From Gammaproteobacteria bacterium (GTDB taxonomy: Bacteria; Pseudomonadota; Gammaproteobacteria; Pseudomonadales; Azotimanducaceae), in the NCBI GenBank assembly GCA_026709365.1, contig JAPOTD010000128.1, positions 1-45,392 on the forward strand: a stretch of 45,392 nt of DNA, given 5' to 3'. The notes under the pieces were generated by a model that worked only from the letters and a program-made list of their open reading frames with translations, was not told the origin of the DNA and did not search any database. Position numbers and translations under genes: made by a program. The stretch's first letter is position 1; each line of letters begins with the position of its first letter. Positions 1-10,031 of the stretch are shown here, piece by piece.

Positions 1-59
1 CAGCTGGACAAATCGCCTGCGATCCATTTTCTCAACTCCCGGTCGCCAATGCCGTCAGC

Positions 60-105
60 GGAGTTTCGCGCAGCGAAACTCCAACGCGCCCGCTCCGCGG
101 GCGCG
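60..105 (+). repeat. Two-hairpin repeat, copy 1 (hairpin B type CGCGCCCGC)
   Basis: Hairpin A spans 60-82 (arms GGAGTTTCGC and GCGAAACTCC, loop GCA). After AA comes hairpin B at 85-105 (arms CGCGCCCGC and GCGGGCGCG, loop TCC). The same two-hairpin plan recurs at five other intergenic sites in this window, in both orientations. It lies upstream of the dipeptidase gene. There is no T-run after either hairpin, so a simple intrinsic terminator is not evident. Confidence 0.85.
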
Positions 106-199
106 CAGGTTCCATTCCACTGGTTTGCGCTGCTAGAGTAAAGCCCATCGGGCATAAGCTGACTAGGGGACGCAGGGTTTGGTGAGCGCAGCGGATCAC

Positions 200-874
200 A
201 TGATGACCTTGACCATCTGCCGGTTGCTGCCCGCGCTGATCCTGTTCTGCGCCCCGGCGCCAGCGGCGCCGTCGTCGCCGCTGGTGGATGCCGGCTTGGC
301 CATCCCGGGGCTGGAGCTGCGCATCCGCTATGCGGGCAGCGACAACTTCGTCGGCGCGCCGGTGCCGGGTTACGAGGCACCGCTTTGCCTGCTGACCGAG
401 CCGGCCGTGGCGGCGCTGGCCAGGGCGCAAGCTCGGGCTGAGTCCTTGGGGCTGCGCCTGCGGGTCTATGACTGCTACCGGCCGCAACGGGCGGTGGACC
501 GTTTCGTGGACTGGGCGGCGGATCCCGACGATGACGCCACCCGCCCGACCTACTATCCCAACCTGGAGAAATCCGACCTCATCCGCAAAGGCTACATCGC
601 TGAGCGGTCCGGCCACTCACGCGGCAGCACGGTGGATCTGACCTTGATCCGAGACGATGGCGCGCCGCTGGACATGGGCACGCCTTGGGACTTCTTCGAT
701 CCACGGTCGTGGACCGACAGCCCAGCGGTTTCGGCGCCGGCGCGACGCAACCGACAGCTGCTCAGGCGCATCATGGCGCGGAGCGGGTTCAGCAACTACG
801 CCAAGGAGTGGTGGCACTACACCCTTGACGACGAGCCGCTGCCCGACCGCTACTTGGACCTCCCGGTGCGCTGA
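200..874 (+). CDS. D-alanyl-D-alanine dipeptidase, VanX/DdpX family (peptidase M15D)
   Basis: A zinc D,D-dipeptidase expected to cleave free D-Ala-D-Ala in the periplasm, in peptidoglycan turnover or recycling. Visible family motifs are YDCYRPQRAVDRF, the zinc motif SGHSRGSTVDLTL (SxHxxGxxxD) and KEWWHY near the C-terminus, which carries the catalytic Glu and a zinc His. The N-terminus MMTLTICRLLPALILFCAPAPAA is a clear signal peptide. I chose the ATG at 200 (a second ATG is at 203); an in-frame TTG at 179 would add seven residues ahead of the signal peptide. The length of about 224 residues suits the family. An amidase lipoprotein follows 42 bases downstream on the same strand, so the pair is probably a small wall-recycling unit. 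There is no vanH or vanA neighbour, so a glycopeptide-resistance role is not indicated. Confidence 0.9.
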   Translation: MMTLTICRLLPALILFCAPAPAAPSSPLVDAGLAIPGLELRIRYAGSDNFVGAPVPGYEAPLCLLTEPAVAALARAQARAESLGLRLRVYDCYRPQRAVDRFVDWAADPDDDATRPTYYPNLEKSDLIRKGYIAERSGHSRGSTVDLTLIRDDGAPLDMGTPWDFFDPRSWTDSPAVSAPARRNRQLLRRIMARSGFSNYAKEWWHYTLDDEPLPDRYLDLPVR

Positions 875-916
875 TCGGTTCGGCCCGAAAAGCCCGAAAC
901 CCGTGCAGGACGAGTT

Positions 917-1798
917 GTGAAACCCATGAGAACCGAATCTCTTTTGACTTCGCTGGCTTCCCTGATTTCGCCGTTGCTGCTGGCGGCTTGCTCAAGCGTC
1001 GTGTTCATCGAATCGACCAACCAGAACGACCGCCGGGATGACCTCGACATCGATCACGTCGTCCTGCACGCCACGTCGCAGAACTTCGCCGAATCCATCC
1101 GGTTGCTGACGACCCAGACCGCCACGCCGGTGAGTTCGCATTATCTGATCCCGGCTGACAACGACCCGAGCTACAACCTCCGTCGGCTGCTCCTGCACCA
1201 GTTTGTGGAGGAGCGGCGGCGGGCTTGGCATGCGGGCCCCGGCTACTGGGCGGGGAAGACCGCATTCAACGACCGTTCCATTGGCATCGAGATCGTCAAC
1301 GAATTCGAGTGCGAAACCACGCCGGAGACGGACTTGGACGAACTGCAGTGCGTGTTTCTGCCCTTTGACGAAGCGCAGATCGAGATGACCATCCACTTGC
1401 TGCGCGCCATTCAGCAGCGCCACCCCAACATAGGGCCGTTGGATTTCGTAGCCCACTCCGACATCGTGACCGAGTGGCGATCCGATCCAGGGCCGCTGTT
1501 TCCCTGGCGGCGCCTGCACGAGGCGGGCATCGGCGCTTGGTATGACGAGGCAACCAATGCGCGCTACGAGTCGCAATTCGAGGATCGGACGCCGGATGTC
1601 GGCGAACTGCAGGCCGCCTTGCGCAAGCTCGGCTATCGGGTCGAACCCACCGGCGAATTCGACCAATTGACGCGCTACGCCGTGCGCGCGCTGCAGTTGC
1701 GCTTCCGCCAATCGGAGCATTCCGGCCACCCCGATGCGGAAACCCTGGCCATCCTCTGGAGCCTGAACGAAAAATACCGTGACGGTGAGACGCGCTGA
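917..1798 (+). CDS. N-acetylmuramoyl-L-alanine amidase lipoprotein (AmiD-like) with peptidoglycan-binding domain
   Basis: Predicted outer-membrane lipoprotein amidase that cuts between MurNAc and L-Ala. The N-terminus has a lipobox, LLLAACSS, with Cys25 from the GTG at 917; an ATG at 926 is the alternative. The Amidase_2 domain (about residues 45-195) shows DHVVLHATS, AWHAG, SIGIEIVNE and FVAHSDIVTEWRSDPGPLFPW-like motifs that hold the zinc His/His/Asp set. A PG_binding_1 repeat follows at about 230-290 (VGELQAALRKLGY...). This architecture matches E. coli AmiD. It lies just downstream of the VanX-type dipeptidase and upstream of a repeat-rich gap. Confidence 0.9.
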   Translation: MKPMRTESLLTSLASLISPLLLAACSSVVFIESTNQNDRRDDLDIDHVVLHATSQNFAESIRLLTTQTATPVSSHYLIPADNDPSYNLRRLLLHQFVEERRRAWHAGPGYWAGKTAFNDRSIGIEIVNEFECETTPETDLDELQCVFLPFDEAQIEMTIHLLRAIQQRHPNIGPLDFVAHSDIVTEWRSDPGPLFPWRRLHEAGIGAWYDEATNARYESQFEDRTPDVGELQAALRKLGYRVEPTGEFDQLTRYAVRALQLRFRQSEHSGHPDAETLAILWSLNEKYRDGETR

Positions 1799-1826
1799 GG
1801 CTCCGGGGCTGCCTGTCTGAACCCGA

Positions 1827-2007
1827 AGTGGCGGCTCAGTTCGACTCACCTCATCGTCGTGGTTCAGTCGAGGGCGGGACGCCCTTATCGCTCCGGGGAT
1901 TTCGCCTGAAGCGGGCGTTTCGCCCCGGAGGGCATTCTGCCCTCGCAGCGGCGCTCGTCAGGGCACGAGCCGCCCAAGCCCAGCCAAAGCGAAACTGAGC
2001 CACTGCC
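1827..2007. repeat. MITE-like element, degenerate relative of the one at 41020-41199
   Basis: The left end reads GTGGCGGCTCAGTTCGAC and the right end GAAACTGAGCCACTGCC, an imperfect inverted repeat. The interior shares GTCGAGGGCGGGACGCCCTT (from 1867) and a following CCCTCGCAG segment with the element at 41020-41199. No reading frame in it looks like a transposase. Outer limits are approximate and I see no convincing target duplication. Confidence 0.6.
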
Positions 2008-2022
2008 GAACTTGACCTGCGC

Positions 2023-2075
2023 GGAGTTTCGCGCAGCGAAACTCCAACCGCCTCTCGCCCTCTGGGCGAGAGGCG
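2023..2075 (+). repeat. Two-hairpin repeat, copy 2 (hairpin B type CGCCTCTCGCCC)
   Basis: Hairpin A is at 2023-2045 (GGAGTTTCGC / GCGAAACTCC) and hairpin B at 2049-2075 (CGCCTCTCGCCC, loop TCT, GGGCGAGAGGCG). Upstream, GAACTTGACCTGCGC matches the flank seen at copies 3 and 4. The copy ends four bases before the -35 box of the pyrG promoter. Confidence 0.88.
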
Positions 2076-2078
2076 CAT

Positions 2079-3940
<1,862 letters not shown>

Positions 3941-3941
<1 letters not shown>

Positions 3942-4801
3942 TGCGCATCTGCGGGTTCGAGGCCGGGCTGGATGCGCCCCTGTTCCTCATTGCCGGTCCG
4001 TGCGTCATTGAGAGCGAGGCGTTGGCGCTGTCCACCGCCGAGACGCTCAAGGGCATTGCCGAGTCCTTGGACGTGCCGTTCATCTACAAGAGCTCCTTCG
4101 ACAAGGCCAACCGCTCCTCCCACGAGAGCTACCGCGGCCCCGGCCTTCACGAGGGCCTTCGGGTGCTGGAGCGGGTGCGGCGCGAAGTTGGCGTTCCCGT
4201 GCTGACTGACGTGCATGAGAACACGCCGCTCGACGAGGTGGCGGAGGTGGTCTCGGTGCTGCAGACCCCCGCCTTTCTCTGTCGGCAGACCGACTTCATC
4301 GCTCGGGTGGCCGCTTGCGGCAAGCCGGTCAACATCAAGAAGGGGCAGTTTCTGGCCCCGGCGGACATGCGCAACGTCGTTGCCAAGGCCCGCGCCCAGG
4401 GCAACGAGCGGATCATGGTCTGCGAACGCGGCGCAAGCTTCGGCTACAACAACCTAGTCAGCGACATGCGGGCCCTCGCGGTCATGCGCGAAACCGGCGC
4501 CCCCGTGGTGTTCGACGCCACCCATTCGGTGCAGATGCCCGGCGCCCTCGGCAATGCCTCCGGCGGCCAGCGCCACATGGTGCCGGTGCTGGCTCGGGCT
4601 GCGGTGGGGGCGGGGGTCGCGGGGCTGTTCATGGAAACCCATCCGGACCCCGACCAAGCGCTGTCCGACGGCCCCAACGCCTGGCCGCTGGGGTTGATGA
4701 AGGCGCTGCTCGCCGGCCTGAAGGCCATAGATGGCGCGGTCAAGGGCGGCGCCCTGCTGGAAACCCAAGTGGCGGCGCCCGCGTTGGGGGCAACGGCATG
4801 A
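3941..4801 (+). CDS. kdsA: 3-deoxy-8-phosphooctulonate (KDO-8-P) synthase, metal-dependent type
   Basis: Condenses phosphoenolpyruvate with arabinose-5-phosphate to make KDO-8-P for the lipopolysaccharide inner core. Motifs include [51 protein letters not shown] and [11 protein letters not shown]. Cys21 sits in GPC where the E. coli enzyme has Asn. Cys21, His195, Glu232 and Asp243 fit the metal ligands of the Aquifex enzyme (Cys11, His185, Glu222, Asp233) with a constant offset of ten, so this is the metal-dependent class. At 286 residues it is full length. The start overlaps the pyrG stop by one base and the stop overlaps the eno start by four, so it is cotranscribed and probably translationally coupled. 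Confidence 0.96.
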
Positions 4802-6087
4802 GCCGGATCGTCGCGGTCAAGGGGCGGGAAGTGCTCGATTCCCGGGGCAATCCCACGGTGGAGGCGGAGGTGCGCACCGAGAGCGGTGGCGTCGGGCGCG
4901 CCATCACGCCATCGGGAGCTTCCACAGGCTCACGGGAAGCCCTTGAGCTCCGGGATGCGGACGCCGTCCGTTACTTGGGCCGCGGCGTTCTGCGGGCGGT
5001 CGCCGGCATAGCGGACCGGATCGCACCCGCGGTGGTCGGCATGCGGGCGGAGGCGCAGCAGGCGCTTGACGACCGGCTGCGCGAACTCGACGGCACCGCC
5101 AACAAATCCGTGCTTGGCGCCAATGCGCTCCTGGCGGTGTCCTTGGCCGCCGCCAAGGCGGCGGCCCAAGATCGGGGCCGTCCCCTCTACGCCCACATCA
5201 ACGAGTTGGCAGGCAGCCCGCGAATGCGGCTGCCGACGCCGATGATGAACATTCTCAACGGCGGCGCCCACGCCAACAACAACGTGGACATTCAGGAGTT
5301 CATGGTGCTGCCGGTGTCGCAGTCCCGGTTTTCCGAGGCGCTGCGCTGCGGCGTGGAGGTCTTCCACCACTTGAAGGCCGTCCTGGCACAACGCGGCCTG
5401 ACCACGGCGGTGGGTGACGAAGGCGGCTTTGCCCCGGACCTCGCCTCCAACGCCGAGGCCCTGGAGGCGATCGTCGAGGCCGTGCGCCGGGCGGGCTATG
5501 AGCCGGGACGGGATCTGGTGCTTGGCTTGGACTGCGCCGCATCGGAGTTCCACAATGACGGGCGCTATGCGCTGGCCGGCGAGAACGTCCGCTATGACAG
5601 CGCTGGCTTCACCGGCTACCTGGCGGAATTGGCGGCTCGTTATCCGATCGCCTCCATAGAGGACGGCATGGACGAGAGCGATTGGGCCGGATGGCGCTTG
5701 CTCACCGAAGCGCTCGGCGAGCGGGTGCAGTTGGTGGGCGATGATCTGTTCGTCACTGACACCTCCCTGCTGCGGCGCGGGATTGACAGCGGCGTCGCTA
5801 ATGCCGTGCTCATCAAGCTCAACCAGATCGGCACCCTTTCGGAGACCTTGGACGCCATCCGCATGGCTCGCGAGGCGGGCTACGGCGTGGTCGTGTCGCA
5901 CCGCTCGGGGGAGACCGAGGATGTGACCATCGCCGACCTCGCGGTCGGTGCCGGAGCCGGCCAGATCAAGACCGGCTCGCTATGCCGTTCCGATCGGGTG
6001 GCCAAGTACAACCAACTGCTGCGCATTGAGGAGGCGCTTGGCGGCGATGCGCTGTACTTGGGCGGGGCCGAGGTCCGCAACGCGTGA
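4798..6087 (+). CDS. eno: Enolase (phosphopyruvate hydratase)
   Basis: Interconverts 2-phosphoglycerate and phosphoenolpyruvate, which is also a substrate of the preceding KdsA. It is recognised by [19 protein letters not shown], the catalytic [31 protein letters not shown] and [17 protein letters not shown]. The ATG at 4798 overlaps the kdsA stop (ATGA) and gives 429 residues, the usual length. The in-frame extension upstream lies inside kdsA and is not conserved. The gene ends in a four-base overlap with ftsB. Confidence 0.97.
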   Translation: MSRIVAVKGREVLDSRGNPTVEAEVRTESGGVGRAITPSGASTGSREALELRDADAVRYLGRGVLRAVAGIADRIAPAVVGMRAEAQQALDDRLRELDGTANKSVLGANALLAVSLAAAKAAAQDRGRPLYAHINELAGSPRMRLPTPMMNILNGGAHANNNVDIQEFMVLPVSQSRFSEALRCGVEVFHHLKAVLAQRGLTTAVGDEGGFAPDLASNAEALEAIVEAVRRAGYEPGRDLVLGLDCAASEFHNDGRYALAGENVRYDSAGFTGYLAELAARYPIASIEDGMDESDWAGWRLLTEALGERVQLVGDDLFVTDTSLLRRGIDSGVANAVLIKLNQIGTLSETLDAIRMAREAGYGVVVSHRSGETEDVTIADLAVGAGAGQIKTGSLCRSDRVAKYNQLLRIEEALGGDALYLGGAEVRNA

Positions 6088-6362
6088 GGACGGTCGCCGC
6101 GCTGCTGCTGCTGCTGGTGCTTGGCCTGCAGTACCAATCCTGGTTTGGTGACAGCGGCTACTTCAAGGCGACGGCGCTGAAGGCCCAGTTGGAGGCCGAG
6201 GAGCGCCGCGCCGAGCTGCAGAGGCAGCGCAACCGCTTGCTGCGGGGCGAGGTGATGGCGCTGACCGGGAGCGATGCGGCGGTGGAGGCTCGGGCGCGCG
6301 CGGATCTGGGCATGATCAAGGATGGCGAGGTCTTCTACATCGTCACCGACGAGCCGCGGTGA
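6084..6362 (+). CDS. ftsB: Cell division protein FtsB (septum formation initiator)
   Basis: A 92-residue bitopic inner-membrane protein. It has a short cytoplasmic N-terminus with one membrane span (about 3-19), a charged coiled coil (about 28-62, [22 protein letters not shown]) and a C-terminal [17 protein letters not shown] block typical of FtsB. It links FtsL and FtsQ in the divisome. The GTG start at 6084 overlaps the eno stop, and the gene overlaps pcm by four bases. The position after eno is the classic gammaproteobacterial one, but ispD and ispF, which usually follow, are absent. Confidence 0.93.
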   Translation: MRTVAALLLLLVLGLQYQSWFGDSGYFKATALKAQLEAEERRAELQRQRNRLLRGEVMALTGSDAAVEARARADLGMIKDGEVFYIVTDEPR

Positions 6363-7021
6363 AAAGCTACGACTTGCATGGCATCGGCATGACGTCGGCG
6401 CGCAGTCGGGCGCGGCTGGTCAATCTGCTGGAACGCAAGCAAGTCACCCATTCAGGTGTGCTTGAAGCCTTCGCCGCGGTGCCCCGCCACATCTTCGTTG
6501 AGGAGGCGATGGCCCATCTCGCCTATCAGGACCGGGCCTTGCCCATCGGCCATGGCCAGACCATTTCCCAGCCGTTCACCGTGGCGGTGATGACCGCGGC
6601 GTTGCTGGAGTCGCCCAGGGACAGCGTGCTGGAAGTCGGCACCGGCTCGGGGTTCCAGACGGCCCTGCTGGCGCAGCTGTGCGCCAAGGTGTTCACGGTT
6701 GAGCGGATCAAGCCGCTGCTCGATCAGGCTAGGCGCCGCTTTGAGGCCCTGAAGATACGCAACGTGTTCTCCAAGTTGGGCGACGGCTACGATGGCTGGG
6801 CGGACCAAGGCCCGTTTGGCGGCATTCTGGTCACCGCTGCGCCCCGCGCCGTGCCTAGGAGGCTGCTTGAGCAGCTCGACGTCGGCGGCCGCATGGTGGT
6901 TCCGGTGGGGGGCGACGGGAACCAGCGGTTGAAGGTCATCGACCGCACTGGCCAAGGTTACGGGGAGCGGGAGGTGGACGGGGCGCGCTTCGTGCCCTTG
7001 GTCAAGGGTCTGCGGACCTGA
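6359..7021 (+). CDS. pcm: Protein-L-isoaspartate O-methyltransferase
   Basis: Methylates L-isoaspartyl residues of damaged proteins using S-adenosylmethionine, which starts their repair. The 220-residue protein shows VPRHIFVEEAMAHLAYQDRALPIGHGQTISQP-type N-terminal motifs (substrate binding) and the SAM motif VLEVGTGSGFQTALLAQL. The GTG at 6359 overlaps the ftsB stop. In relatives ispD, ispF, truD and surE lie between ftsB and pcm; here they are missing and the two genes are fused end to end. It is probably cotranscribed with the genes on both sides. Confidence 0.95.
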   Translation: MKSYDLHGIGMTSARSRARLVNLLERKQVTHSGVLEAFAAVPRHIFVEEAMAHLAYQDRALPIGHGQTISQPFTVAVMTAALLESPRDSVLEVGTGSGFQTALLAQLCAKVFTVERIKPLLDQARRRFEALKIRNVFSKLGDGYDGWADQGPFGGILVTAAPRAVPRRLLEQLDVGGRMVVPVGGDGNQRLKVIDRTGQGYGEREVDGARFVPLVKGLRT

Positions 7022-7042
7022 TTGGCGTCCGGCCCTCCCGCC

Positions 7043-7975
7043 ATGCGCCACCAACCGACAGGGGAACGGGAGCCAACCCGGCGAGCGCTCTCGGCCGGCG
7101 GCGGACGCCGCCCTTGGGCCGGACTGTTCGTCCGCGGCCTTGCCATGGGTGCAGTTGAGGTGGTGCCGGGCGTCTCCGGAGGGACCATCGCCTTCGTCAC
7201 GGGCATTTACCGGGAGCTGGTGGCGAGCTTGGCATCCTTCGGCCCGGCCACCATCGGATGGTGCCTGACCGACCCCAAGCGCTTTTGGCGGCACCACAAC
7301 TTGGCGTTCCTCTCCTGCTTGGGGGCTGGCATGGCGGTCAGCTTGCTGGTCTTCGCGCAGTTGGTCAGTCATTGGCTGGCCAGTGCGCCGACCTTGGTCT
7401 GGGGGTTCTTCTTTGGCCTGATCCTCTACTCGGCCATCGACATTGGCCGCGCCCGAGCGCCGCGGCAACTGCTGCCGTTGGGCATCACCGGCGGTCTTTG
7501 CGGCGCCTCGGCGGGCTTGATCCAGCCTTTGGGCGTCGAGCCTGGACCGCTGGCCCACCTGATCGGCGGCGCCTTGGCCGTGGGCGCTTGGCTGCTGCCG
7601 GCGGTGTCCGGCAGCTTTGTGCTGCTGCTGTTGGGTTTGTACGCTTCGGTGCTGGGCGCCCTGGCCGAATTCGATTGGCCGGTGCTGGCCGTCTTCGCAC
7701 TCGGCTGCGCACTTGGCGCAGCCCTGTTTTCGCGCTTGTTCCGCTGGTTGCTGGCGCGGCGCTTCGAGGCGGTCATGAGCTTCCTGACCGGCCTGATGGC
7801 GGGTGGCCTGCTGCGGCTTTGGCCTTGGCGCCATGAGGGGGCGCTGCTGACCCCAGCGGAGTGGGGACGGGCCACTGGAGCGGGGGAGGGCGATGCGGGT
7901 CTGGTCTTGGTCCTGATGGGGCTCGGCGCCGGCAGCCTGTGGCTGCTCACCCGGATGCGATCGGCCGCGGAATGA
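7043..7975 (+). CDS. DUF368 membrane protein, PopT-type undecaprenyl-phosphate translocase
   Basis: A polytopic inner-membrane protein of 310 residues. The family signature GLAMGAVEVVPGVSGGTIAFVTGIY is at about 33-57, followed by roughly eight hydrophobic spans. DUF368 proteins (PopT) have been shown to return undecaprenyl phosphate to the cytosolic face for reuse in cell-wall and O-antigen synthesis; applying that here is by family membership. I chose the ATG at 7043; an in-frame TTG at 7022 directly after the pcm stop is possible, since no strong ribosome site precedes 7043. Its place between pcm and nlpD sits well with an envelope function. Confidence 0.88.
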   Translation: MRHQPTGEREPTRRALSAGGGRRPWAGLFVRGLAMGAVEVVPGVSGGTIAFVTGIYRELVASLASFGPATIGWCLTDPKRFWRHHNLAFLSCLGAGMAVSLLVFAQLVSHWLASAPTLVWGFFFGLILYSAIDIGRARAPRQLLPLGITGGLCGASAGLIQPLGVEPGPLAHLIGGALAVGAWLLPAVSGSFVLLLLGLYASVLGALAEFDWPVLAVFALGCALGAALFSRLFRWLLARRFEAVMSFLTGLMAGGLLRLWPWRHEGALLTPAEWGRATGAGEGDAGLVLVLMGLGAGSLWLLTRMRSAAE

Positions 7976-7978
7976 GGC

Positions 7979-8713
7979 ATGGGTTGCCGAACGGTCATGG
8001 GTCTTGGCGTAGGGTGCTTGGTGATTGGCGCCGCGCTGTTGCTCGTCGGCTGCGCCACCCAAGGCCGCGTCACGGTTGCCGAGCGCTCCTCGGGCACGGT
8101 TGAGCGCACCCCGGCGGCCAAGGCCGCTCCGCGGCAGAGCGTGCATACGGTCAAGCGCGGCGACACCCTCTATTCGATCAGCCGTTCGACCGGGGTGTCG
8201 GTGCGGACCTTGGCCCGATTGAACGGGCTGCGGCCTCCCTATCGCATCTATCCCCGCCAGAGGCTGCGCTTGAAGGGGCGGGCGCTGGCGGCCAAGCCGC
8301 CTGCCAAAGCGCAGCCCAAGCCTTCCCGCAGCCGTGCGCCGACCAGCCAAGCCGGCGGCGTGACTTGGCGCTGGCCAACGACAGGCCGAGTGGTCAACGA
8401 ATTCGGCGGCACCAACAAGGGCTTGGATTTCTCCATGGAGCCCGGCACTCAAGTCCTGAGCGCCGCCGATGGAGAAGTGGTTTACGCCGGTGCGGGCTTG
8501 GCTGGGTTCGAGCGTTTGGTCATCGTGCGCCACAACGCGGAGTACCTGTCCGCCTACAGCATCAACCAACCCATCCTCGTCAAGGAGAAGCAGCGCGTCA
8601 AGGGCGGCCAACCCATCGCCGCCATCAACGGCGGCGACCGCGCCGCCCGGGCGCTGCACTTTGAGATACGCAGGAACGGCAAGCCGATCAGCCCCCGTTC
8701 GGTGTTGAAATGA
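7979..8713 (+). CDS. nlpD: Murein hydrolase activator NlpD (LysM and degenerate M23 domains), lipoprotein
   Basis: An outer-membrane lipoprotein: lipobox LLLVGCATQ with Cys25. A LysM domain lies at about 51-95 (HTVKRGDTLYSISRSTGV...), then a basic proline/lysine-rich linker, then a LytM/M23 domain at about 122-243. The M23 zinc residues are lost: GLDFS replaces HxGxD and ALHFEIR keeps only one His of HxH. This is the usual state of NlpD, which activates amidases such as AmiC instead of cutting the wall itself. It starts three bases after the DUF368 stop. rpoS, whose main promoter normally lies inside nlpD, is absent downstream. Confidence 0.93.
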   Translation: MGCRTVMGLGVGCLVIGAALLLVGCATQGRVTVAERSSGTVERTPAAKAAPRQSVHTVKRGDTLYSISRSTGVSVRTLARLNGLRPPYRIYPRQRLRLKGRALAAKPPAKAQPKPSRSRAPTSQAGGVTWRWPTTGRVVNEFGGTNKGLDFSMEPGTQVLSAADGEVVYAGAGLAGFERLVIVRHNAEYLSAYSINQPILVKEKQRVKGGQPIAAINGGDRAARALHFEIRRNGKPISPRSVLK

Positions 8714-8736
8714 GCAGGCCTGCTCTGCGGGCCTGC
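8714..8736. terminator. Hairpin between convergent nlpD and fdxA
   Basis: GCAGGCC (8714-8720) pairs with GGCCTGC (8730-8736) around a nine-base loop, directly after the nlpD stop. There is no clear T-run on either side, so use as a bidirectional terminator is an inference from its position. Confidence 0.4.
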
Positions 8737-8753
8737 CTACCCCTCAAGCAGGC

Positions 8754-9077
8754 CTACTCTTGTAGCAGGTGGCGCTTTTCCTTGACCTCGCGCCAGTCGT
8801 CGGCGTCCGGCGGCGGATCCTGCTGCTCGGTGATGTTGGGCCAGCTTTCCGCCAAACGTTGATTGAGCTCCAGAAAGTCCTGCTGATCCTCAGGCAGCTC
8901 GTCCTCGGAATAGATGGCTTCAACCGGACATTCCGGTTCGCAAAGGGCGCAGTCGATGCACTCATCGGGATGAATGACCAACATGTTTGGTCCCTCGTAG
9001 AAGCAATCGACCGGGCACACTTCCACGCAGTCGGTCAATTTGCATTTGATGCAGGCTTCCCCCACCACAAAGGTCAT
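8754..9077 (-). CDS. fdxA: Seven-iron ferredoxin (3Fe-4S/4Fe-4S)
   Basis: A 107-residue electron carrier of the Azotobacter FdI / Pseudomonas FdxA type. Cys9, Cys12, Cys17, Cys21, Cys40, Cys43, Cys46 and Cys50 lie in the family spacing ([18 protein letters not shown] and [14 protein letters not shown]), followed by an acidic C-terminal tail. The start MTFVVGE at 9077 follows AAGGAGCGG; the frame stays open seven codons upstream, but that would include the ribosome site. In pseudomonads this gene follows rpoS. Here it is convergent with nlpD at a distance of 40 bases. Confidence 0.95.
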   Translation of the reverse strand: MTFVVGEACIKCKLTDCVEVCPVDCFYEGPNMLVIHPDECIDCALCEPECPVEAIYSEDELPEDQQDFLELNQRLAESWPNITEQQDPPPDADDWREVKEKRHLLQE

Positions 9078-9107
9078 GAACCGCTCCTTGCAAGTCAAAA
9101 GCGCGGT

Positions 9108-9137
9108 AGTTTAAGGGAATTGCCGACTTGACTCCAA
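9108..9137 (-). promoter_or_regulatory. Possible fdxA promoter
   Basis: On the minus strand TTGGAG (9132-9137), an 18-base spacer and TAAACT (9108-9113) lie about 30 bases before the fdxA start codon. The match is moderate. Confidence 0.35.
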
Positions 9138-9167
9138 GCTGATTTGCCTTTCCTGATTTTGCCTTTC

Positions 9168-10004
9168 CTAGCCGGCCTGCGTCCGCCCAAGCCGGACTGG
9201 AATCAGCCGCGGGACGCTGGCTTGGTAGTCCCGGTAACTGGGATACTTGCCGCTTGAAATGGTTTCCGACAACTGAGTGGAACCGTGGAGGAGCAGCGTC
9301 AGAAGCACGAATCCCCAGCCGGTCCAGTGCAGCCACTCCCCGGACGCCGTGACGGCGAAGAAGTACAGCGTCCACCACATGCCCAGTTCGCAGAAGTAGT
9401 TGGGGTGGCGGCTGTGGCGATACAGGCCGCTGCGCAGGAAGGGCTCGGCCTGCTTGCCGCTTTGCAGCCTGCGCTTCTTGTGCTGCTGGAAGGCCCACAT
9501 CTGCTCATCGGCAACCGTCTCGCCGATCAGGAAGACGAGGAACAGCGCTCCCAAGGCCACATCCATCCAAGTGAGGGCGGTTTCCCGCCATAGCCAGGCG
9601 GTGTGGATTGGAGCGCAGAACAGCCAGATCAGCAGCATCTGGCCCGGTGCGATGAAGGTGGCGTTTAACACCTGAAAGCCCACCGGGCCGGTGCGCTCCC
9701 TCACTATTGCCCAGCGGTAGTCCTCGCCACCCTTGCGGTATCCGCCCTTGCGGGCGAAGTTGAAGGTCAGCCGCGCGCCCCACAGGGTGACTAGTCCGGC
9801 CATCAGATTCAGCCTGGCCGAATCGAAGTCCGCCGCCCCGGCCACCCACAGGCAGTATATGGGCGGAGCAATGGACCATACGCGATCCACCCAGGAGTAT
9901 TCTCGGGTCAGCACGGAGAGCAGCCAGCACAGCGCCGCCAGCGCCAGGCAGAGGATCAGCATGTCGCCGAACGGCGCTCCGGCCAAGGGAGTGAGGTCAG
10001 TCAT
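9168..10004 (-). CDS. DUF1295 / steroid 5-alpha-reductase-like membrane protein
   Basis: A 278-residue polytopic membrane protein with about six to seven hydrophobic spans. Near the C-terminus is the family signature FLRSGLYRHSRHPNYFCELG (about 189-208), followed by KYPSYRDYQ, which in this superfamily (5-alpha-reductase C-terminal domain, isoprenylcysteine methyltransferases) forms the cofactor-binding part. NAD(P)H-dependent reduction of a lipid or steroid-like substrate is possible but unproven. It is the last gene of a four-gene minus-strand unit (LLM oxidoreductase, DUF4212, symporter, this gene), 27 bases after the symporter stop. Confidence 0.85.
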   Translation of the reverse strand: MTDLTPLAGAPFGDMLILCLALAALCWLLSVLTREYSWVDRVWSIAPPIYCLWVAGAADFDSARLNLMAGLVTLWGARLTFNFARKGGYRKGGEDYRWAIVRERTGPVGFQVLNATFIAPGQMLLIWLFCAPIHTAWLWRETALTWMDVALGALFLVFLIGETVADEQMWAFQQHKKRRLQSGKQAEPFLRSGLYRHSRHPNYFCELGMWWTLYFFAVTASGEWLHWTGWGFVLLTLLLHGSTQLSETISSGKYPSYRDYQASVPRLIPVRLGRTQAG

Positions 10005-10031
10005 CCTGGTTCTCGTTGATGCAATTGACGT

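Noticed and set aside
200-874. VanX homologue as a glycopeptide-resistance gene
   Set aside because: There are no vanH, vanA/B, vanR or vanS neighbours and the protein has a signal peptide; a wall-recycling dipeptidase is more likely.
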